Shown in pieces: positions 45,127 through 56,601 of a stretch of 64,000 nucleotides of DNA; positions within the stretch are counted from its first letter, which is position 1; each line of letters starts with the position of its first letter. The notes beneath the pieces are model-generated. The model made no database searches. It saw nothing but the letters and a program-made list of their open reading frames with translations, and had not been told where the DNA came from. Origin of the DNA: Tillus elongatus (lineage: Eukaryota > Arthropoda > Insecta > Coleoptera > Cleridae). The DNA lies in NCBI GenBank assembly GCA_964006375.1, contig OZ023265.1, positions 10,759,795 to 10,823,794 on the forward strand, written 5' to 3'. Made by a program: the position numbers and the translations under genes.

Positions 45127-45327
45127 ATGTTTGTTTTTGTAAAGATGTGTTTACCTTTAACATTTATAGGTTTTAAAAACACAAAGTTCAACTATGAAAG
45201 AGGTTTATTTAAAAACTATACTTTAATATATCGTTACAGTTTTCCACTATACTGTGGAGTTAATATTGGTTGTTACAATTATTTTTATACAAAAGTACAG
45301 TTTATACAACAATACAATATAATTTAG
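45127..45327 (+). CDS. 66-aa aromatic-rich ORF, doubtful
   Basis: Rich in Phe, Tyr and Asn with a hydrophobic start. No motif. It follows the 92-aa frame in the same orientation. Its composition may simply reflect AT-rich DNA. Reported as possible only. Confidence 0.2.
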   Translation: MFVFVKMCLPLTFIGFKNTKFNYERGLFKNYTLIYRYSFPLYCGVNIGCYNYFYTKVQFIQQYNII

Positions 45328-45382
45328 TACAAACACTAGACTAAAATACAACAGCTTAATAAACACAACTAAAAATAATACT

Positions 45383-45955
45383 CTAGATTTGGTTAGCTAA
45401 CGAACCCATACATAATGATTGCAAGGTTTGCGGTTTATAAGATCGCCAAAAATTTAAAACACTGACTGGGTTTTCAACAAGAAGAAGTTTTTTAGTCTTT
45501 TCTGCTTTATAAAAAACAAAACTACTATCTAAATCATATTTATAGTATTGAAATATTTTGAGTATAAAAAGTTCTTTATGAATAAGCAGCTCAGACAAAA
45601 ACCTACAACTATACCACACTTTCTTCTCATCTGAAAAAATACGGTAAAATATAAAACCATTCTTAGTACTACGATAGCCCTGCATATTAGGTAAATTACA
45701 AGAGTCATACTTATCTCCAGATATTATTAAACGAATTATAAGATAATGTTGTTCTGTACCGTATAGTGTTGAGGCATAACCTCCTAGCACGCAACAAAAT
45801 TTTTTCTCGGTTTCAAACCACTCCATATCAGCCAACACGCTGTCCAGGATTAGTTGATCAATTGGTGTTTGTAAGTTTGGTTTTAATTCCCTGCTGATAA
45901 AAGTGAGATGCTTTAACTGCTCCATTATAAAAAAACACTTCTCACAATGGTTCAT
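45383..45955 (-). CDS. 190-aa unassigned protein of the element
   Basis: An intact frame of 190 codons on the minus strand with protein-like composition, Cys at residues 4 and 7 (C-E-K-C) and a V-L-G-G-Y-A-S-T-L-Y-G segment at about 55-65. The last resembles the G-G-x-A-x-x-x-Y-G opening of minimal nucleotidyltransferase folds, but the required D-x-D is not evident. The C-terminal half is rich in Lys, Phe and Tyr. It is followed on the same strand side by the 113-aa gene's region (transcribed away from it). I do not recognise the family. The length and lack of stops make it a probable gene. Confidence 0.6.
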   Translation of the reverse strand: MNHCEKCFFIMEQLKHLTFISRELKPNLQTPIDQLILDSVLADMEWFETEKKFCCVLGGYASTLYGTEQHYLIIRLIISGDKYDSCNLPNMQGYRSTKNGFIFYRIFSDEKKVWYSCRFLSELLIHKELFILKIFQYYKYDLDSSFVFYKAEKTKKLLLVENPVSVLNFWRSYKPQTLQSLCMGSLANQI

Positions 45956-46094
45956 ACTTGTTACTGTTACTGCTGCTGTTGTTGTTCTTTTTCTAAAAGT
46001 ACATATGGTTGGTAGTTTACGATGAAAACCCCTCTCATAAGTTGATGTTGATAGTTTATCTTCTTAACTGTATACGTTTGATTATTCTGGTATA

Positions 46095-46436
46095 TTACAA
46101 GTCAGCGATGGTGTTGGTTCGTTTGTCTTGAAATTTGAATGTACTGGTATACATACCATTTTTTAATTTTTTTTCTCCTTTATATATTGCTTGAGCATAC
46201 CCAGACTCGAAAAAGACGACTCGATCGTCAGTTGGCAGCATACGTCTCGGTAGAAACACCACCCCGTTTTCCAATTTCATCAACATTCGGTAACCATAGC
46301 GGGTTTTCACTTTTTCACCCCCTAATATGTTATATGGGGTGTTTAACAACAAGTCTGCAGCTTTAATTACAGGTGACGCTTCACAAAGACCATCACGATT
46401 TAAATTAGCTAGTACTGATGCTGATGATGAAGCCAT
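46095..46436 (-). CDS. 113-aa unassigned small protein
   Basis: The frame extends to 46,514, but the ATG at 46,436 is chosen because a TATA box lies at 46,491-46,500. That would start transcription inside the longer frame. After a Ser/Ala-rich N-terminus the protein has a compact region (A-D-L-L-L-N-T-P-Y-N-I to the end) with alternating hydrophobic residues. This includes R-Y-G-Y-R-M-L-M-K-L-E-N-G and V-F-L-P-R-R-M-L, reminiscent of a small beta-barrel. An OB-fold single-strand DNA-binding role would suit an element with its own polymerase, but this is only a suggestion. No Cys cluster or membrane segment. Confidence 0.6.
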   Translation of the reverse strand: MASSSASVLANLNRDGLCEASPVIKAADLLLNTPYNILGGEKVKTRYGYRMLMKLENGVVFLPRRMLPTDDRVVFFESGYAQAIYKGEKKLKNGMYTSTFKFQDKRTNTIADL

Positions 46437-46489
46437 GGTTGTTGTTGTTGTTTCTGATTTTATACTGTGGGGTAGAGCTTTGATAAGAA

Positions 46490-46502
46490 CGTATATATAT
46501 AA
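46490..46502 (-). promoter_or_regulatory. TATA box of the 113-aa gene
   Basis: CTTATATATATAC on the minus strand, centred about 60 bases upstream of the ATG at 46,436. Confidence 0.6.
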
Positions 46503-46514
46503 GGGTTCAACCAA

Positions 46515-46986
46515 TCAGGTTTGAAAGCGTAGGTTGAAAGACCCCTGGTCTTAAAAAACCCGCTTTCCTGAGTTTTCATCTAACTACATACATTCTGTTA
46601 TCAGAAAAACACCAATGATAACTCAAGATTGATTTTAGGTAATGAATCATAAAAAACCCGACACCTATAAAATTCAGATACAATTTTAATTGGTGATAAA
46701 ACAGCATCGTAGTCTTCAAATTCCTTAGCGTGTTTTTCAAACCAGGTAATAAACAATTATATATATATAACATTTTTCTATCCCCTATAAATCCAGATAC
46801 ACTTTATATATTTTGTAATAAAACAGACTCGTCTCCAAAGTCCTTAGCGTGTTTTTTTTTTGTTTTAAACCAGGCAATAAACAATTATATATAACATTTT
46901 TCGAGGGTCAACTTGTGTTTCAAGTCAAAGACCGGGGCATTTTTATAGGATTGCAGTTTTTTTTGGATATACCATGAGTGAAGCTC
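46515..46986. other. intergenic stretch with a local duplication
   Basis: Two related segments (CCTTAGCGTGTTTTTC..AAACCAGG.AATAAACAATTATATAT) lie at about 46,721-46,770 and 46,842-46,890. No gene. Confidence 0.5.
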
Positions 46987-47024
46987 TGCTTTAAAAGCTT
47001 GTCTGCAGGTTTCGACTTTCAGTT
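46987..47024 (+). promoter_or_regulatory. TATA-like box and TCAGT initiator of the mini-gene
   Basis: CTTTAAAAGC at 46,988-46,997 and TTTCAGTTAG at 47,017-47,026 are about 30 bp apart, the usual core-promoter spacing in arthropods. The next ATG is 47,042. Confidence 0.5.
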
Positions 47025-47041
47025 AGCAAACAACAAACATA

Positions 47042-47505
47042 ATGGAAGGTATACCCCTGTCTCTCTGTGTTTAGAGTGAAATTATTAATAAAGTTTTTGT
47101 TTGTTCCAGCCGAAATATTTAATATAGTAAATGGCATGTTTGTGGGAAACGCAGTAAGTAATTTTTAAAATGGTTCTTTTAGTTTATAAAAGATTTGTTT
47201 TTATTTTAGCCTATAATAGCGATTTATATTGCGGGTGAGGGGGAGCTGCCCTCTCCGCAGCAGTACTCAACCCTGGTCTGGGTGGGGTATATAGCCCCAT
47301 GGGGTGTGGGGCTGATATTTCAAGCCCCACCCCAACCTTTAGGGGGTGCAATTCTCGAGATCTACGTCTTGTAGATCTCGAGAAAGGAAGGTAATATCCA
47401 TTGTCCCTCGTTTAGGATACAGGAATTTATGTTTCATTTCTTTTGTTTCAGTCTGTGACACCACCACCTAGGCCACCAAAAAATAACAGAATAAAATATA
47501 TATAA
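47042..47505 (+). CDS. candidate multi-exon mini-gene with two alternative acceptors
   Basis: Exon 1 is 47,042-47,048 (ATG) before GTATAC, and exon 2 is 47,110-47,153 between TTCCAG and GTAAGT. From there two readings stay in phase. (a) An acceptor TTTTAG at 47,204-47,209 opens an exon ending in TAG at 47,374: 71 aa, hydrophobic and Gly/Pro-rich. (b) An acceptor TTTAG at 47,338-47,342 opens exon 47,343-47,390, a donor GTAATA follows, then exon 47,452-47,505: 50 aa with a basic Arg/Ser-rich middle and a Pro-rich end. AATAAA follows near 47,511. No homology recognised. The evidence is splice-site quality and phase only. Confidence 0.45.
47353..47381. promoter_or_regulatory. perfect 12-bp hairpin in the mini-gene
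   Basis: CTCGAGATCTAC and its exact inverse surround GTCTT. It contains the stop codon of isoform (a) and sits inside the exon of isoform (b). A second, slightly bulged G/C hairpin lies just upstream at about 47,299-47,334. Confidence 0.8.
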
Positions 47506-48478
47506 TAATAATAAAACGTTTTAAAAATAATGTTGTTTGATTTTATTGTAATATTTTTTTCAGTTTAAACCCAAATATATAATCTGCTCAAACACACTTA
47601 CAGATTAATACAGTATTGAAGGGTAATGAAGGTATCTTCACTGTAAGGTAATATTCTGTATTTGTTTTACTGCTTGGTGGTTATATTATTTTTAGCATGT
47701 ATTTAATTCTAGTGTATGTTTTTATTGTTTGTATTAATAGAAAAATAGATTCTTGTTGTGAAACCTTTTTGTTATATAATTTGTAAAGGGGTTTGTTTTT
47801 TTAACTGCGTGTTTGTAACTTGTTTCAGCTCTACTTCAGTTTTAGATATAGAAATCTGGCTTTTTTGTATACTTGTTTTTCTTAGCATCAAATATTTTTG
47901 ACAGGTCTCTTTTCTGTTACTGTTTTGCATTTTTTTCTGGCTTACAGCATGAAAGGTCATATGATGGCATAATATCAAGTAGTATCATCTTTGTCTTTAC
48001 ACACAATCAACAGAATTTTTTTTGTTCTCATTTTAATGATTATAGACTAAAACTTGTTTTATTTTTTTTAGACAATCAAACAGCTGTTTCCTCAACACAA
48101 TCAAGGAGATCATTAAAGAAACCGTATTATTTTTTAATTTTCTATTGAACATGTATAGGACCGTTTCATGTAATAAATGTTTTTAAATTACTTTCGATTT
48201 CGTTTAATCATTCCAACCTATGTATATAACAGTGTGTCTGTGTTGTTTTGCTGTGTGTGACCTGTGAGATAACTCTAGCCTTGTACTCGGCTGATACAGT
48301 TTTGACTGGGGTCAGTAAAGTGTTTGTTTAAATGTTTTACAAACAACAACCATATATACAAGGAGTTATATTTAAATAAAGACAAAATTCAATATAAAAA
48401 GTATTTTTATTTGGTACTGATATTCTTGTGAAAAGCTTAATCAAACATTTTTAAAAATAGTAAAACTCTCTCTTTAAA
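47506..48478. other. non-coding stretch of the element
   Basis: AT-rich, with several AATAAA signals and T-rich runs. A good acceptor (TTTTTTTTAG at 48,062-48,071) is present, but I could not build a convincing gene from it. Frames at 47,772-48,148 lack motifs. Confidence 0.35.
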
Positions 48479-49260
48479 ACACCAACCCTAATAAACACTT
48501 ACTCTTAAAGCTACTTTGAGAAAATTAATCTGTTATACAAAAATATGTCTTCTTACACTGAAATTAGGTTAAAAACAAACAACTTGATTAAACACCTAAT
48601 AAGCTATTGAGATAATAACAATAATACTATATTATAAAAAAATATATCTTGTAGACAGACAGCTACAAAAATACACACTGTTTGCTAAACATAGCCAGAA
48701 AAGCTGAAATTCAGATAAAAACACTAACCCTAATAAACACTTACTCTTAAAGCTACTTTGAGAAAATTAATCTGTTATACAAAAATATGTCTTCGTAAAC
48801 ACCTAATAAGCTATTGAGATAATAACAATAATACTATATTATAAAAATATATCTTGTAGACAGACAGCTACAAAAATACACACTGTTTGCTAAACATAGC
48901 CAGAAAAGCTGAAATTCAGATAAAAAACACTAACCCTAATAAACACTTACTCTTAAAGCTACTTTGAGAAAATTAATCTGTTATACAAAAATATGTCTTC
49001 GTAAACACCTAATAAGCTATTTGAGATAATAACAATAATACTATATTATAAAAATATATCTTCTAGACAGACAGCTACAAAAAAAATACACACTGTTTGC
49101 TAAACATAGCCAGAAAAGCCGAAATTCAGATAAAAAACACTAACCCTAATAAACACTTACTCTTAAAGCTACTCTGAGAAAATAGTAATACTTAGTTTTC
49201 AAGACAGTTTTAATCTAAACAAAAATATGTCTTTTGAACTGAAAATTCAGCTAACATGAA
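48479..49260. repeat. tandem repeat block, ~208-bp unit, about 3.7 copies
   Basis: Units begin AACCCTAATAAACACTTACTC at about 48,479, 48,721, 48,927 and 49,137 (intervals about 242, 206 and 210 bp). The first copy has an extra ~35 bp. Each unit includes CAAAAATATGTCTTCG, TAATAACAATAATACTATATT and AGACAGACAGCTAC. It lies downstream of the polymerase gene. Function unknown. Confidence 0.88.
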
Positions 49261-49539
49261 TAACCCTAATAAGCTATTTTGAGCAAATTACAATATTTAT
49301 TTTCAAGACAGTTTTTAATCTAAACAAAAGAAAAATACTCAAACATATATATTGTAGACAGAAAGCTACAAAACAAAAAGTACACCCCTCTTACTAAAAT
49401 TAGCCAGGAAAAACTTAAAACTAACATATTTTTAGATACCCTATTCATTTTAACCTAAAACACAGTAACCTATGGAAATATTAAGAAACACTCTCGACGT
49501 GTATGTCTTGTATAAAACAGAGATAAAAGCTAAAAATAG

Positions 49540-49600
<61 letters not shown>
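49540..49600. repeat. (CA)n microsatellite
   Basis: About 29 CA units just downstream of the polymerase stop codon. Confidence 0.95.
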
Positions 49601-49671
49601 AATTCATTAACCTAAAGCTATAGATATACAAGAAAAATATATATACAAGATTTAACCTAAACTACACACAC

Positions 49672-52600
49672 TTAGTCACTCTGTTTGAGTCTTTTAAAAC
49701 CAAAAGGAGTAGAGTCGAAACTGCCATCGTCGTTGAACTTACGCTTCGTCAAACACGGTTTGTACACTTTGGTTTCCGATCTGGTTACCAGTTCGTGTGT
49801 TTGTGTCCTCCGTATCTGATCAAAGTGAACAACGACCGGTTCCGCACTAGAGTTCTCAACCATCTGTTTCATAACTCCGGTATTAATGTGTTGTGATGCT
49901 TTATAGTTGAGAGCAAACCCTTTTACTTTGCACACTTTCTGTGTCTCTCCGGTTGTTGGAGAGTACACAGTAAAACTATAATTTTTAGGCCCCGCCGACA
50001 CAAATTCCATAATATAGCTACCAGCTCCATAAGCAGCCAACTCATCAGTCATTTCACCCAAGCTGGAACCTGTTGGAATGTCCCATTCGCCCTCTCTGGA
50101 CACGTAAATGACAGAGTCAGTGTCATAATACAGCACTCTGTCACCCAACTTTTCCAAATATGAATATAACTTCAAACGGGCTTGGGCTGTGACGTAGGCA
50201 GCAATGGCTACATTAACGGTAGCTGTGCTGTCGGCGGCTTCATCCTTGTACTCCCAACTAACTAGCAACACATCTTCATTAATGATTGTTACGTGTTTTA
50301 CGTTAATGGCCGGGTTGTTTTCTAATTTATAAAATTCAGATGGTTGTCTCACTATATCCATTCTGGTCTGATTCTCTCGCTGTCCGAATTTGCCCCTGAA
50401 ACAATAGAGAGAAAAACAATAAAAGACATGCACACACACACATGAAATAAAACATATAAACGTACCAAAAACTGTTCAGAATCAGTTTAGCTAGTGACCT
50501 CAAACCAGGGTTGTTGGTGATGGCTGCAAACTCCAACTGGACACCTTCATTTTCAAGAAAAGCTTCGACGTAGGTCTCTTTGGTCTCGTTGGTGGAACAG
50601 TCTGAAGGCCAACCTGATGCTTCCTGCTTTATTTTAATAAATTTATTCATCATTTCAGCAAAAAGACCACCAGTGTTTAAAGACCTATCATATTGGGTAA
50701 TGGTATACTCCCAAACTTCTTGTATTTCCATCAACTTGTAACCCTTGTCGAGAGCTTTGCGAACCTCGTCAACCACCCAAGTACCAGTGAAGGCCCGTTC
50801 TTCTTCTGAATGACAACACTCACCCTTGTTCATATGTTTGGCACACGTTCTGCACAAGGCAAACATTAATTTATTATGCATTTTTACAGGCAACACAGGG
50901 TGATATAAGTCTTGCGGTGGTAAGATGGTGCATTTAATGAGTCCATTCACGTCATCTATATTAGAACATGTTGTGTGTACTGTGGGGTGTCCCATGGGAA
51001 ACTTCCCATATTTACAAACCCATGGGTAGAGACTGCAAACATCAACATAGCGTATTTTCTCTCCTGGTTTCACCTTGTAATAACTCTTTACACAACCTGT
51101 TCTACCACCGAAGAAGGCGTCCCGAGGATTAAGTGGCAGGTATGTTAACAGAGGATGGCTATTCAGTCTGTGTTCGAGCACTTGATCGTTTTCCAACAGC
51201 TGTCTAAACTCGTGTTCCCACATTTCATGGACTGTGTAACCTCGCTGACGAAGCCGTTCTGTTTTCCTCACAGTACGTTCGTAGCGAGCGTTCAAGGTGT
51301 CTGTTGGATCTTCGTGTAGGGGGTCCTCTCTGTTGGTGGTGGTGAAACACTTGGGACAGCCGTGGAAATAGCAACCGTGAAACTCGAACACTTCTCCAGT
51401 TTGCTCGCAATAGCCATCAACTTTAACACCATCAATGACTGCTTCCCGTTGTTTGGCAGAGTGTCTGATGTCTACACCTCTTCTTTCTTCCTCGTGTATG
51501 AGCCATTGTGTGGCTATCTTTGATTGTCTGTCTCTGTTCCTATAGCCGTTCTTCGGAATAATGCCAATGGTTTGAGGTTTTAGGAAATTTCGACGGAACA
51601 GTTTGTTACAAGCCCCAGGTATGGTTATGGCTTCGGTAAACGGTGACACGTTACCCTGTTCCATAACCATCTTGTGAAATGTAAGGCAGGCCTGGGTTAA
51701 TATTTCCACGTCACTAATACAATATTCAACCATTTCCTTCTGCATGTCGAACTCCTTATGTTTATTCTCCTCGTACCACTTGAGGAACGCTGTTCGGTCG
51801 GCTTCTTTCATAGCATCCGGATTGTAAAACCTCATGTGGGGCAACGGACCAACATAATTACGATTTGCAAGAGTGTTGAACAGATGTGGAAAATACCCTT
51901 TCTTCAACTCACTCAGGCCGAACGCTTTAGGAAGGGAGGCTAATTTCAAAGAAAAATAGCTTATGCTATCAATGAATTTCAACACCCCAAGGACCATCAT
52001 CAGTATCTTACTTCCTCGCATAATAACCTCAGGCTTAAGACCGGTCATTTGTTCCAGTGCATGACGTAGAATAAACTGGTGATCATAAGCCTGGCCGTTG
52101 TGAGCTAAGACGATGACACTTTTAAATTTCTTGCTGCTGATGAATAGCTGTTGCAGAAACGGTTGAATAACGTCATCGGCTGATATAACCTGCCTTCTCA
52201 CTCCACACTTCTGGCATGTAGGTACTTCACTACCCAACTCAAAACAGTCACTGCATCGTTGCTGGTAAACACACAGAACAGGCTTGTGTACGTGTTCACC
52301 ACGGGCATTCTCTTCATCTTGCCTGGTCTCAAAATCGTAAAAGACAAACAAGGTGTTATCTAACTTTGGCTTACCAGTGTCCACTTGGATGTAGCATTGG
52401 TGTGTTGAAGGTTGGTGCTTTTTGCAGATATTACAAAAGATCTCCCCACATATGTGTGTTCTGTTTGCTTTAATTGTTTTTAAGCAATCACCGCATCTTC
52501 GAACACGCTCACACAAGGTCTTTCCCTGCGTCGAAGATGAGGCCTTGTGTTGGTCATGGCAGCTCTGACCCCTGAACTTACGATTGCAATCTGAGCACAA

Positions 52601-53506
52601 AATTTCATTAACAACCTTCTCACACGGTGGTTCTTGCCGGCAACATGGACACTGGCCTAGACACCTATGATCGTCTTTATGATCGTATGGTACGTGGCAA
52701 CGTTGACAAAAATAATGACAACAGAAAGCTGATGTAAGGCTGGTGATGACATTAAAATGATTCCTATGGTGCAGCAAATTCAACTTGTACTTAGCATCGG
52801 GTCCTTCATACAGTACATCTCTTCCTCTAGACCCGTACTCATACACGGTAATTTTGCAGTCTTTGAGATGTTGTTGAAACTGCTGAATTTGCTCGACACC
52901 GGCACCATTAGCAGGAATATCAACACCAACCTTCTGCATTAATTCCATCGCTTCCTGGTCCTGCCTTTTCCCTATATTTCTCCTGACTTGTTTTATATAC
53001 GGGGCATTCATAACATATGCCAGTGCAACAACGAGAGCTCTAACAAGGCAGAGGTTGTCCTTGTTGTTGATCGTAACAACACCCCTTTTCTTTGCACACT
53101 CCTCTTGGAAGGTCATGTAAGGCGATTGTTGTCGACCAGACCCTCTGTACGGCCGGAAGCTTGTGGTAATAATTTTAAATGTATCACCAGCTACAGCTTC
53201 CTTTTTGCTCTGGTACAGAGAGTCCAACAGCTTCCACAAGTCGTCAAATTTCAAACTTGGGACCGGTTTGAAGGGTATGTGGAAGTCTGTGTCTAGTCCA
53301 TCAGCCGTAAACGTTAACCCTACCTTGCTTTCGGCATCCAAACTCTCGACTATATGCTCGTAAATGCCCCGCAAGCCCTGTTTAAGCCACTGTTCAGGCT
53401 CTTGAACAGCAGCATCAAGGGGGTTTAGCCTGAATTCGATGCAGTGCTGTTGCATTCTATACTTTTGGTTAGATTTACTAAAGTCCCGTACAATGGTGAA
53501 AGCCAT
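49672..53506 (-). CDS. polB: protein-primed-type family B DNA polymerase (two exons)
   Basis: Exon 1 is 53,506-50,466, intron 50,465-50,396 (GT...AG, 70 bp), exon 2 50,395-49,672; total 1,254 aa. Read-through of the intron would break the frame, whereas splicing restores motif B (K-x3-N-S-x-x-G) across the junction at residue 1,014. Other landmarks: Cys-rich zinc clusters at 262-375; ExoI D-F-E-T near 391; ExoII N-G-Q-A-Y-D near 472; ExoIII Y-C-I-S-D-V near 590; F-H-G-C-Y-F-H-G-C endonuclease-like element near 708; motif A D-V-C-S-L-Y-P near 823; motif C Y-D-T-D-S near 1,102; K-N-Y near 1,147. All catalytic acids are intact. D-N-L-C near 149 with a later H-F-N-V could be the OTU-like region seen in some Polinton polymerases (inference). 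It replicates the element from its ends, with a terminal protein expected as primer. Confidence 0.95.
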
Positions 53507-53599
53507 TATTATTCTTCAAACACAAAGCCGGGAAATAGATTTAAAAAGTTTTTGTTACACGTACACACCAGCACAAGCACAAAAATGTTTACTAAACAC

Positions 53600-53880
53600 A
53601 CACACGCACACACAAGTTTTAACTAAATAAAATATTAAACCGATAACTATATATATACGCACCAAAAAATGTTTACTAAGTCGACACACACAAGTTTTAA
53701 CTATATAAAATATTAAGCCCGGCTAACTATATATAAGCACAAAAATATTTACTAAGTCGACACACACACACACAAGTTTTAACTATATAAAATATTAAGC
53801 CCGCTAACTATATATAAGCACAAAAATATTTAAAAGCACACACACAAGTTTTAACTATACACTTAATTATACGAAAAATG
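53600..53880. repeat. tandem repeats upstream of polB, ~75-bp unit
   Basis: CACACAAGTTTTAACTA...AATATTAA.CC...TAACTATATATA.GCAC recurs about four times between 53,600 and 53,870. Each copy carries a TATATATA-like stretch, so they might double as promoter elements. Confidence 0.75.
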
Positions 53881-54395
53881 TTTAATAATCTAAATAGGGT
53901 TTAATCTTTAACACAAAAAACATAAATACCTGTATAAACAACTGCTTGACGTAAGTGGTGAAGATCGGTTTCGAGAGTTCTTTTATAGAGCTACAAGTAT
54001 GCGTGTGTGAGTGTGTGTGTGGGCAGTACCTGTTGTATAACTGTGATCCTTTCTAATTTTCTATAAATATTCATGATAACACCCCTACGTTACTAAAAAG
54101 AGCGAAAAGCTGAACATGTTGACCTTGCTTTCTCCATAAACTTTAATCATCTCTAAGCTGTAACGTCTATTTCTATTTATATTTACTAGATAACACATAT
54201 ATGGCTGTTTGTTTTACAAGAGCATGTGAAAACAAAAATAAAGTCGCTGAATAATAATCACTAGTATCTCAACTTGGCGTAATAGTATTTTTGAGCGGGG
54301 GACAAAGCAAAGTTTGTTGTTATGAATGAATGAACGAGGTTGGACAGTCTCGGGGCTTCAGTGAATCAACCGTTGTTTGCTTTACATAGATACAG

Positions 54396-54600
54396 GGAGT
54401 GTTTAGACAGTTTTGAACAAAAATTTGTTTTGAATACTTAGCTGTAGCCTTCTGTTTTTACTTGGTATGTGTCTTATTTCATCAACTATAACATATAAAA
54501 ACATATCGTGTACGTGTTATAAGCAACTGATATCGATATATTAATCCTTGGTCTGTTTCTGTGTGTCTGCAAATACGTTGTTTCTTATGGGGAAACGTGT
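54396..54600 (-). pseudogene. inverted copy of 44,690-44,915 with a frameshift
   Basis: On the minus strand the sequence follows the start of the 92-aa frame, but one extra T near 54,427 shifts it and a stop follows. Homology ends at about 54,396 (TACAGGGAG). Confidence 0.7.
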
Positions 54601-54724
54601 TAAAAGCTCTATATTAGGCAAAAATACATGTAATCTTATGAGAAATAGAAACGATTTAAGGTGTGAGCAGGGGCCTTTTCTGCAAACACTAATAATGAGA
54701 TGATGTCATCTTTCGGTTATATTT

Positions 54725-55030
54725 GTATTCTAGACAAGCTCAAACACGAATAATGGGGTGGTTGAACAGATATAACACAAGATAACATTCGCCAAGGTCA
54801 TCAACTGACAGGTTGTTTACCTCTAAGCGAGCCTCTCTTGCGTATATTAAACAGATACACAGACAAGCTCAAACACGAATAATGGGGTGATTGAACAGAT
54901 ATAACACAAGATAACATTCGGCAAGGTCATCAACTGACAGGTTGTTTACCCCTAAGCGAGCCTCTCTCTTGCGTATATTAAACAGAGTGTACAAGCTCAA
55001 ACAGAATCAAGGTTAACAAACTGTAAAACG
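54725..55030. repeat. right subterminal duplications
   Basis: A ~135-bp unit (GACAAGCTCAAACACGAATAATGGGG...GAGCCTCTC...TATTAAACAGA) occurs at about 54,734-54,862 and 54,863-54,990. It is inverted relative to 43,330-43,451 of the left arm. Confidence 0.8.
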
Positions 55031-55099
55031 TTGCTTATCCTTTTGTAGGTCCCAATCTCTTACGTCTGTTTGTTAAACACCAGGTACAGACTCAACAAG

Positions 55100-56540
55100 A
55101 TTATCTATGATACTTGTTGGACAATCAATTGTCTGTCTGTCTGTTTCCTAAACACAGGAGACACTTGGACCAAAGAACATGGCTATTTGCTACGTTTTAC
55201 CAGTGTTACTGGCTCTAGTTGTTGTTAAACTGCTGTCTGTCTGTCTGTCTGTTATTACACAGCTCTGTCAGTCTAAGCAAAGACAACAACAAGCTGTCAT
55301 GACACGCTTGTTACACGGCTGTATAAGCTCAAACAAGATTATCTAAGATACTTGTTGGCATTCGATTGTCTGTCTGTCTGTTGTTACACACATCCATTAG
55401 TCTAACCAAAGACATCGAGCTGTCATGACGTGTTTGTTAAACAGCTGTACAACAAGGTTCTATATGATGCTTGTTAGGGGCAATCAATTGTCTGTCTGTC
55501 TGTGTTATTACATACCTCTGTCTTCTCAGTCTAAGCAAAGACTTTGAACTGTCATGACGTGTTTGTTAAACAGCATGTATAAGCTTCAACAATGGCTATT
55601 AATTGTCTGTATGTCTGTTTCCTCAACACAGAAGACACTTGAACCAAAGAACACGACTGTTTGCTGTGTTTTACCAGTGTTACTGGCTCTAGTTGTTGTT
55701 AAACTGCTGTCTGTCTGTCTGTCTGTTTGTTATTACAAACGCATCAGTCTAAGTAAAGACATCAAGCTGTCATGACGTGTTTGTTAAACAGCATGTACAA
55801 GCTTCAACAATGGCTATCAGTTATTTGTTTGTCTGTCTGTTTCCTCAACACAAGAGACACTTGGCTATTTTGTGATACGTTTTAGCTGTGTTACACGCTC
55901 TAACTGTTGTTAAACACCTGTTTGTCTGTCTGTTTGTTATTACAAACACATCTGTCTGTCAGTCTAAGTAAAGACATCAAGCTGTTCTGTGTGTTATATC
56001 CTTTCAAACAGCGTGTACAAGCTTCAACAATGGCTATTAATTGTCTGTCTGTCTGTGTTATTACAAACACATCTGTCTGTCAGTCTAAGTAAAGACATCA
56101 AGCTGTCATGACGTGTTTGTTAAACAGCGTGTACAAGCTTCAACAATGGCAATCAATTGTTTGTTTGTCTGTCTGTTTTCCTTTAACACAGGAGACACTT
56201 GAACCAAAGAACATGGCTATTTGCTACGTTTTAGCAGTGTTACACGCTCTAACTGTTGTTCAACTACTGTATGTCTGTCTGTCAGTCTAAGTAAAGACAT
56301 CAAGCTGTCCTGTGTGTTATATCCTTTCAAACAGCGTGTACAAGCTTCAACAATGGCAATCAATTGTTTGTTTGTCTGTCTGTTTTCCTTTAACACAGGA
56401 GACACTTGAACCAAAGAATATGGCTATTTTGTTACGTTTTACCTGTGTTACAAGCTCTAACTGTTGTTAAACAGCTGTTTGTCTGTCTGTTATTACACAT
56501 CTGTCTGTCAGTCTAAGTAAAGCCTTCGTGTTGTCATGAC

Positions 56541-56601
<61 letters not shown>

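Noticed and set aside
47873..48148. Possible further exon after the acceptor at 48,071
   Set aside because: I could not find a partner donor in phase, so no gene model is proposed.
48479..49260. CRISPR-like or telomeric array
   Set aside because: Whole units are repeated without unique spacers, and AACCCTAA occurs once per unit only.
49672..50439. Separate 255-aa gene for the polymerase C-terminus
   Set aside because: It is the second exon of polB. Its first codons are intron sequence.
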